This document shows, one piece after another, positions 13,185 to 17,264 of a stretch of DNA of 17,264 bases. The stretch is from Rhodospirillales bacterium (lineage in GTDB: Bacteria; Pseudomonadota; Alphaproteobacteria; SMXQ01). Below the pieces are notes generated by a model. That model was not told the DNA's origin and did not search any database. It saw only the letters and a list, made by a program, of their open reading frames with translations. The DNA is taken from positions 1 through 17,264 of the forward strand of contig JAHEKA010000006.1 of assembly GCA_024638585.1 (NCBI GenBank). Reading direction: 5' to 3'. Made by a program: the position numbers and the translations under genes. Within the stretch, counting starts at the first letter, position 1. Each line of letters starts with the position of its first letter.

Positions 13185-14567
13185 ATGTTCGACACACTCG
13201 GCAATCGGCTGAACGACGTCTTTACCCGGCTCACCCGCAGGGGCGCGCTGAAGGAGGGCGATGTCGACGAGGCGCTGCGCGAGGTGCGCGTCGCCCTGCT
13301 CGAGGCCGATGTCGCCCTGCCGGTGGTCCGGGACTTCCTGGACAAGGTGAAAAAGCAGGCGGTGGGTGAGACCGTGATCCGCTCGGTCACGCCGGGCCAG
13401 ATGGTGGTCAAAATCGTCCAGGATGAATTGACCGCGCTGTTGGGCGGCGAAGGGCAGGAGCTTAGCCTCAATGCCACGCCGCCCGCGGTGATCCTGATGG
13501 TCGGCCTGCAGGGTTCGGGCAAGACCACGACCGCGGCAAAGATCGCCCGGCGTCTGACCGGGCGGTCCAACAGCCGCGTGTTGATGGGCTCCCTCGATAC
13601 CGAGCGTCCCGCCGCCCAGGAACAGCTTGCCATCCTCGGCCGCCAGGCCGAGGTCCCGACCCTGCCGATCGTGGCCGGCCAGCCGGCCAAGGATATCGCC
13701 CAGCGCGCGCTGGCCTCGGGCCGCCTCGAAGGCTACGACGTGGTGATCCTGGATACCGCCGGCCGCCTCGCGGTTGATGAGGACATGATGGCCGAGGCGG
13801 CAGCCATCCACGAAATCGCCAAGCCGGTCGAAACCCTTTTGGTGGCCGACGCCATGACCGGCCAGGATGCGGTCAACACCGCGCGCGCGTTTTCCGAGCG
13901 AGTCCAGGTGACCGGTATCGTTTTGACCCGGGTCGACGGCGATGCCCGGGGCGGGGCCGCGCTTTCCATGCGCTCGGTCGCCGGCGTGCCGATCAAGTTG
14001 ATGGGCACCGGCGAACAGCTCGACGAAATCGAGGATTTCCATCCCGAACGGGTGGCGTCGCGCATCCTCGGCATGGGCGACATCGTCAGCCTGGTGGAAA
14101 AGGCTGCCGAGCAGGTCGAGCAGGAAGACGCGGAGCGCCTCGCCGCCAAGGTGGCAAAGGGCAGCTTCGATCTCGACGACATGGCCGACCAACTATCGAA
14201 GCTCTCTAAGATGGGCGGACTTGAAGGCATGATGGGAATGCTGCCCGGCGCGCGCAATATCAAGCAGCAGCTCGCCGGCGCCAATCTCGACGACAAGGTG
14301 ATCGGCCGCCAGGTGGCCATCATCCGGTCCATGACCCGAGCGGAGAAACGCAACATCAAGCTGCTCAACGGTTCGCGCAAGCGCCGCATCGCCGCCGGTT
14401 CCGGCACCGAGGTGCAGGACGTCAACCGGGTGGTCAAGCAGTACCGCGAGATGAGCAAGATGATGAAGAAGGTCGGCAAGCTGGGCAAGAAGGGCCTGGC
14501 GCGCTCCGGCTTGCCCGGCATGCCGCCGGGTGGCCTGCCCCCGGGGATGGGGCCCTTCGGAAGGTAA
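13185..14567 (+). CDS. ffh: Signal recognition particle protein Ffh
   Basis: SRP54 GTPase that binds 4.5S RNA and signal sequences on ribosomes and delivers them to FtsY. 460 residues from ATG 13185, the family's usual opening MFDTLGNRL. A long in-frame extension upstream runs through the promoter and is rejected. N domain about 1-85; G domain about 100-295 with G1 GLQGSGKTT at 107-115, DTERPAAQEQL, DTAGRL, and TRVDGDARGGAALS (G4 with Arg instead of the common Lys, a variant I associate with alphaproteobacteria). M domain about 325-435 includes the RNA-binding NGSRKRRIAAGSGT and ends in a Met/Gly/Pro-rich tail GLPGMPPGGLPPGMGPFGR. An AGGCAAGGGG ribosome site precedes. It starts the ffh-rpsP-rimM-trmD-rplS cluster. 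Confidence 0.97.
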   Translation: MFDTLGNRLNDVFTRLTRRGALKEGDVDEALREVRVALLEADVALPVVRDFLDKVKKQAVGETVIRSVTPGQMVVKIVQDELTALLGGEGQELSLNATPPAVILMVGLQGSGKTTTAAKIARRLTGRSNSRVLMGSLDTERPAAQEQLAILGRQAEVPTLPIVAGQPAKDIAQRALASGRLEGYDVVILDTAGRLAVDEDMMAEAAAIHEIAKPVETLLVADAMTGQDAVNTARAFSERVQVTGIVLTRVDGDARGGAALSMRSVAGVPIKLMGTGEQLDEIEDFHPERVASRILGMGDIVSLVEKAAEQVEQEDAERLAAKVAKGSFDLDDMADQLSKLSKMGGLEGMMGMLPGARNIKQQLAGANLDDKVIGRQVAIIRSMTRAEKRNIKLLNGSRKRRIAAGSGTEVQDVNRVVKQYREMSKMMKKVGKLGKKGLARSGLPGMPPGGLPPGMGPFGR

Positions 14568-14673
14568 AGGAATTTGCGCCCCTCGGCGCCCGGATGCGGG
14601 CCCCTGCGGCGTGGGTAGGAAAACAGATGAAGGTTGAGAATTCGGACGGAGATTTGAAAGGACGCAAACCAGC

Positions 14674-15168
14674 ATGGCATTAAAGATCCGCCTTTCGCGG
14701 GGCGGGGCCAAGAAGCGGCCCTTCTACCGCATCGTTGTCGCCGATTCCCGCAAGCCCCGGGACGGCCGCTTTATCGAACGCATCGGTCACTACGACCCGA
14801 TGCTGCCCAAAGATGATCCCAAGCGCGTGGTCCTGAACGAAGAGCGTGTGCGGCATTGGTTGGGCAGGGGCGCGCAGCCGAGCCAGCGCATCGCCATTTT
14901 CCTGAGCAGAGTCGACATCGTGCCCAGGCCGGCGATCCCTGAACAGACCAAGCAGCACCTGCCTCGCGCCAAGACGCTTGAGCGCATGAAGGAGGCGGAA
15001 GAGGCTGCTGCCGCCGCGGCAGAGGCGGCCAAGGCGGAAGCCGAATCCGCCGAAGCGGCGCCGGCCGAGGAAGCACCGGCCGAGGAAGCTGCGGCCGAGG
15101 AAGCGCCGGCCGAAGAGGCGGCTGCGGAAGAGACTCCGGCTGAAGAAGAGGAGAAGAAGAGCGAGTAG
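14674..15168 (+). CDS. rpsP: 30S ribosomal protein S16 with long acidic Ala/Glu tail
   Basis: Small-subunit assembly protein binding 16S rRNA. Residues 1 to about 85 are the S16 fold (MALKIRLSRGGAKKRPFYRI, DSRKPRDGRFIERIGHYDP, RVRHWLGRGAQPS). Total length is 164, twice the 82 of E. coli. A linker (about 86-105) leads to a helical Ala/Glu/Lys stretch and then APAEE-type pentapeptide repeats at 128-158, ending EEEEKKSE. C-terminal extensions on S16 are known in alphaproteobacteria, but this one is long and repetitive. The ATG is preceded by GAAAGGA at about 11 nt. The 106-nt gap after ffh has a small GCGCC/GGCGC hairpin (14576-14589) but no clear promoter. Confidence 0.96.
   Translation: MALKIRLSRGGAKKRPFYRIVVADSRKPRDGRFIERIGHYDPMLPKDDPKRVVLNEERVRHWLGRGAQPSQRIAIFLSRVDIVPRPAIPEQTKQHLPRAKTLERMKEAEEAAAAAAEAAKAEAESAEAAPAEEAPAEEAAAEEAPAEEAAAEETPAEEEEKKSE
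15055..15147 (+). repeat. Degenerate 15-bp tandem repeat in rpsP
   Basis: About six units of a 15-nt period of the type CCGGCCGAGGAAGCG encode A-P/A-A-E-E pentapeptides at S16 residues 128-158. The early units are nearly identical and the later ones drift (GAA/GAG, GCT/GCG). Such an in-frame repeat can change copy number between strains without breaking the gene. Confidence 0.8.
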
Positions 15169-15200
15169 GCGGCGCGACCGATCGCCTGGGTGGCGGCCCC

Positions 15201-15776
15201 ATGGCCAGCCCGGACGACTGGGTCTGCCTCGGCGTCGTCGGCCGGCCCCACGGGATCAAGGGCCTGGTCCGCGTCCGGCCCTTCACCGAGGACCCGGAAG
15301 CGATCGCCGCCTACGGTCCGCTGACCGACCGAAAGACCGGGCGCAGGTTCACCTTGACCGTCGCCAATGTGACCAAGGGAATGGTGATCGCGCGGATCGA
15401 AGGGGTTGAGGACCGGGATGCGGCGGATGCGCTGAAAGGGACGGAGCTCTGGGCGGACCGGGGGGTCTTGCCGGAGATCGAGGAGGAGGAGGCATTCTAT
15501 CACCACGACATGATCGGCCTTCGGGCCGTGGGTGCGGACGGGAAAGCGATCGGCGAGGTGGTGGGAATTGAGAATTACGGTGCGGGCGACCTATTGGAGC
15601 TGCGCACGCTTGAGGGCCGGGTGGTACTGGTCCCCTTTACTCGGGCCATGGTGCCGGAGGTGGATATAGAAGGCGGCCGGGTGGTGATCGAGCCCACGGC
15701 CGGATTGTTGGACGAAGACGAGCCGCCGCCCGACGCGGGCGGCGCGGGAAACGGCGAAGGTGAGCCGGAGCGATGA
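15201..15776 (+). CDS. rimM: Ribosome maturation factor RimM
   Basis: Binds S19 and the 30S head during late 16S rRNA processing; cytosolic. 191 residues. The N-terminal RimM barrel opens with VCLGVVGRPHGIKGLVRVRPFTE; the PRC-barrel follows (FYHHDMIGLRAV, GEVVGIENYGAGDLLELR, VLVPFTRAMVPEVDIEGGRV). The C-terminal 24 residues are an acidic, Gly/Pro-rich tail (DEDEPPPDAGGAGNGEGEPER) beyond the usual end. The start lacks a strong Shine-Dalgarno (GGGTGG upstream), 32 nt after rpsP. Its TGA overlaps the trmD ATG (ATGA), so trmD translation is likely coupled to it. Confidence 0.95.
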   Translation: MASPDDWVCLGVVGRPHGIKGLVRVRPFTEDPEAIAAYGPLTDRKTGRRFTLTVANVTKGMVIARIEGVEDRDAADALKGTELWADRGVLPEIEEEEAFYHHDMIGLRAVGADGKAIGEVVGIENYGAGDLLELRTLEGRVVLVPFTRAMVPEVDIEGGRVVIEPTAGLLDEDEPPPDAGGAGNGEGEPER

Positions 15777-16519
15777 CGAAACAGCCTGATCAAGGCCCCT
15801 GGACGGCCACGGTGGCGACGCTGTTCCCGGAAATGTTTCCGGGGCCGCTCGGCCATTCGCTTGCCGGTCAGGCGCTGGCCGACGGGCTGTGGCGTCTTGA
15901 GACCCTCGACATCCGCGATTTCGCCACCGACAAGCATCGCACCGTGGACGATGCCCCGTTCGGCGGCGGCGCCTCCATGGTGATGAAGCCGGATGTGGTG
16001 GCCAGCGCCATGCAGGCCGCCCAGGCGGTGTGCTCCGGCGCGCCGGCGATCTACCTGTCGCCGCGGGGTCGGTTGCTGGATCAGGCCCGGGTGCGCGAGC
16101 TCGCCCAAGGCCCCGGCGTGACGCTTTTGTGCGGCCGCTACGAAGGGGTCGACGAGCGCGCCATCGAGGCGCTCGGCCTGGAAGAACTGAGCCTCGGAGA
16201 TTTCGTGCTGTCGGGCGGCGAGCCCGCGGCCCTGGTCCTGATCGATGCCTGCGTCCGCCTGCTGCCCGGCGTCATGGGCAATGCCGAAAGCCTGGCCGAG
16301 GAAAGCTTCGAGGACGACCTCCTCGAATACCCCCATTACACCCGGCCCCAGGACTGGGACGGCCGGACCGTGCCCGATGTCCTGGTCTCGGGCCATCATG
16401 AAAACGTCCGTGCCTGGCGCCGGGCCCAATCCGAAGACATCACCCGCCGGCGCCGGCCGGATCTATGGGCCCGCCATGCCGCGCGTGCGGAAAAGGCGGC
16501 CAAACCGTCGAAGGTTTAG
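15773..16519 (+). CDS. trmD: tRNA (guanine37-N1)-methyltransferase TrmD
   Basis: SPOUT-class methyltransferase making m1G37 with S-adenosylmethionine, which prevents +1 frameshifting. 248 residues. Motifs: TLFPEMF at 16-22, VDDAPFGGGASMVMKP at 58-73, the knot region LLCGRYEGVDERA at 118-130 and LGDFVLSGGEPAAL at 141-154. LEYPHYTRP at 184-192 fits the family. The C-terminal end is basic (RAEKAAKPSKV). It overlaps rimM by 4 nt and is followed after 52 nt by rplS. Catalytic and SAM-contacting segments look intact. Confidence 0.97.
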   Translation: MTKQPDQGPWTATVATLFPEMFPGPLGHSLAGQALADGLWRLETLDIRDFATDKHRTVDDAPFGGGASMVMKPDVVASAMQAAQAVCSGAPAIYLSPRGRLLDQARVRELAQGPGVTLLCGRYEGVDERAIEALGLEELSLGDFVLSGGEPAALVLIDACVRLLPGVMGNAESLAEESFEDDLLEYPHYTRPQDWDGRTVPDVLVSGHHENVRAWRRAQSEDITRRRRPDLWARHAARAEKAAKPSKV

Positions 16520-16532
16520 AAAGCAAGCCGCG

Positions 16533-16548
16533 GGGCGAACCGCCCTTT
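16533..16548 (+). other. Small hairpin between trmD and rplS
   Basis: GGGCG and CGCCC arms around AAC, followed by TTT. It lies 14 nt after the trmD stop and 23 nt before the rplS ATG. It could moderate read-through or protect the rplS message, which must be translated far more than trmD. Short stems like this are common in GC-rich DNA. Confidence 0.3.
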
Positions 16549-16571
16549 GGCGCAATGCAAGGAAGAGTGCC

Positions 16572-17060
16572 ATGAATATTATCGAACAGCTCGATGCCAA
16601 GGAAATCGAACGGCTCACGGCCGAACGCGGGGTGCCCGAATTCGGCCCCGGCGACACGGTGCGTGTCAGCGTCAAGGTGGTCGAAGGCACCCGGGAACGG
16701 GTCCAGGCCTTCGAAGGGGTTTGCATCGGGCGCAAGAACGCCGGAGTGAATTCGTCCTTCACGGTGCGCAAGCTGTCCTACGGCGAGGGGGTGGAGCGTG
16801 TCTTTCCGCTGTTCTCTCCAAATATCGTCGAGATCGAGGTCAAGCGCCGCGGCGCGGTGCGCCGGGCCAAGCTCTATTACCTGCGGGGCCGGACCGGCAA
16901 GCGTGCGCGCATCGCCGAACGGGCCACCCGCAGGCCGGGCGAAATCGCCGCGGCGTCCGAGCTGACCGCCGACGAGGCCGAAGCCCAGATCGAACCGCCC
17001 GTCGAGGCCCCCGAGGCGGCGACGCCGGAGAACGGCGGGGACGCTGAAAAGAAGGACTAG
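16572..17060 (+). CDS. rplS: 50S ribosomal protein L19 with acidic C-terminal tail
   Basis: Large-subunit protein at the 30S-50S interface. 162 residues against about 115 in E. coli. The L19 core is residues 1 to about 118 (FGPGDTVRVSVKVVEGTRERVQAFEGV, YGEGVERVFPLFSPNIVEIEVKRRG, KLYYLRGRTGKRARI). Residues 120-162 are a Glu/Ala/Pro-rich extension (ASELTADEAEAQIEPPVEAP) ending DAEKKD. The start is ATG 16572 with AAGGAAG upstream. The frame is open further upstream inside trmD, but that is a shadow. It is the last translation gene in the cluster and is followed by a hairpin. Confidence 0.96.
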   Translation: MNIIEQLDAKEIERLTAERGVPEFGPGDTVRVSVKVVEGTRERVQAFEGVCIGRKNAGVNSSFTVRKLSYGEGVERVFPLFSPNIVEIEVKRRGAVRRAKLYYLRGRTGKRARIAERATRRPGEIAAASELTADEAEAQIEPPVEAPEAATPENGGDAEKKD

Positions 17061-17061
17061 C

Positions 17062-17080
17062 CTCCCCATATCATGGGGAG
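17062..17080 (+). terminator. Hairpin after rplS, probable terminator or 3' stabiliser
   Basis: CTCCCCAT and ATGGGGAG (perfect 8-bp arms) around ATC, starting 2 nt after the rplS stop and ending 31 nt before the leuC start. There is no T-tract after it (CGAAACC follows), so it may be a weak or Rho-assisted terminator that separates ribosomal from leucine genes. Confidence 0.5.
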
Positions 17081-17111
17081 CGAAACCGAGCCAATCACTG
17101 ACGAGGACACC

Positions 17112-17264
17112 ATGGCCGCGCCGAAGACGCTGTTCGACAAGATTTGGGACAGCCACGTCGTCCGCCAAGACGAGGACGGCACCTGCCTTTTGTACATCGA
17201 CCGCCACATGGTGCACGAGGTCACCTCGGCCCAGGCATTCGAAGGCTTGCGCCTCGCCGGCCGT
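17112..17264 (+). CDS. leuC: 3-isopropylmalate dehydratase large subunit, 3'-truncated by the window edge
   Basis: LeuC, the [4Fe-4S] aconitase-family large subunit that with LeuD isomerises 2- to 3-isopropylmalate in leucine synthesis. Only the first 51 residues are visible. The opening KTLFDKIWDSHVVRQDEDGTCLLYIDRH fits the family closely up to FEGLRLAGR. The cluster cysteines lie outside the window. GAGGA lies 4-9 nt before the ATG. It follows rplS after 51 nt with a hairpin between, an order common in alphaproteobacteria, where leuD usually comes next. Confidence 0.94.
   Translation, partial: MAAPKTLFDKIWDSHVVRQDEDGTCLLYIDRHMVHEVTSAQAFEGLRLAGR

Noticed and set aside
1..17264. Mobile elements, CRISPR array, tRNA/rRNA genes, toxin-antitoxin or defence system
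   Set aside because: I saw no transposase or integrase motifs, regularly spaced repeats, tRNA-like cloverleaf with CCA end, or defence-type domains; nearly all coding capacity is conserved core genes.

Overview
The window reads as core chromosome of a GC-rich alphaproteobacterium. The gene orders tkt-gap-pgk, dapF-mtaB-ftsY and ffh-rpsP-rimM-trmD-rplS-leuC, a DUF2336 protein, a cytoplasmic multi-PAS histidine kinase with an alphaproteobacterial-type H-box region, and TTAA-N7-TTAA (CtrA-type) sites all point to the Rhodospirillales or a neighbouring order. That placement comes from recalled gene order and motif style, not from a search.

Layout, left to right. (1) Positions 1-3893, plus strand: a central-carbon operon with transketolase (5' end outside the window), glyceraldehyde-3-phosphate dehydrogenase and phosphoglycerate kinase, separated by 39 and 22 nt. 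(2) Positions 3906-7042, minus strand: a DUF2336 protein followed by a three-PAS soluble histidine kinase, joined by a TGATG stop/start overlap. Upstream lie one perfect and one near-perfect CtrA-type box. (3) Positions 7264-8151, plus strand: an 85-residue Ala/Pro-rich small protein and a NUDIX hydrolase. (4) Positions 8164-11281, minus strand: dapF-mtaB-ftsY, each pair overlapping by 4 nt (lysine/peptidoglycan precursor, tRNA ms2t6A modification, SRP receptor). (5) Positions 11445-12725: an accessory island with a plus-strand unknown secreted protein and, on the minus strand, an orphan Flp-type pilin preceded by a 60-residue two-helix membrane protein. (6) Positions 13185 to the end, plus strand: ffh, rpsP, rimM, trmD, rplS and the start of leuC. 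ffh has a recognisable promoter and a leader rich in inverted repeats. S16, RimM and L19 carry acidic tails.

How the genes work together: ffh and ftsY encode the protein part of the SRP and its receptor. rpsP-rimM-trmD-rplS supply 30S and 50S proteins, a 30S maturation factor and the tRNA m1G37 methyltransferase, while mtaB modifies A37 of ANN-decoding tRNAs, so much of the right half serves translation and co-translational targeting. The left operon serves the Calvin, pentose phosphate or lower glycolytic steps.

I found no mobile element, CRISPR array, tRNA, rRNA, toxin-antitoxin or defence system. The least explained parts are the putative CtrA-controlled DUF2336-kinase module, the 85-residue protein, the secreted unknown, the orphan pilin with its membrane partner, and the structured region upstream of ffh.
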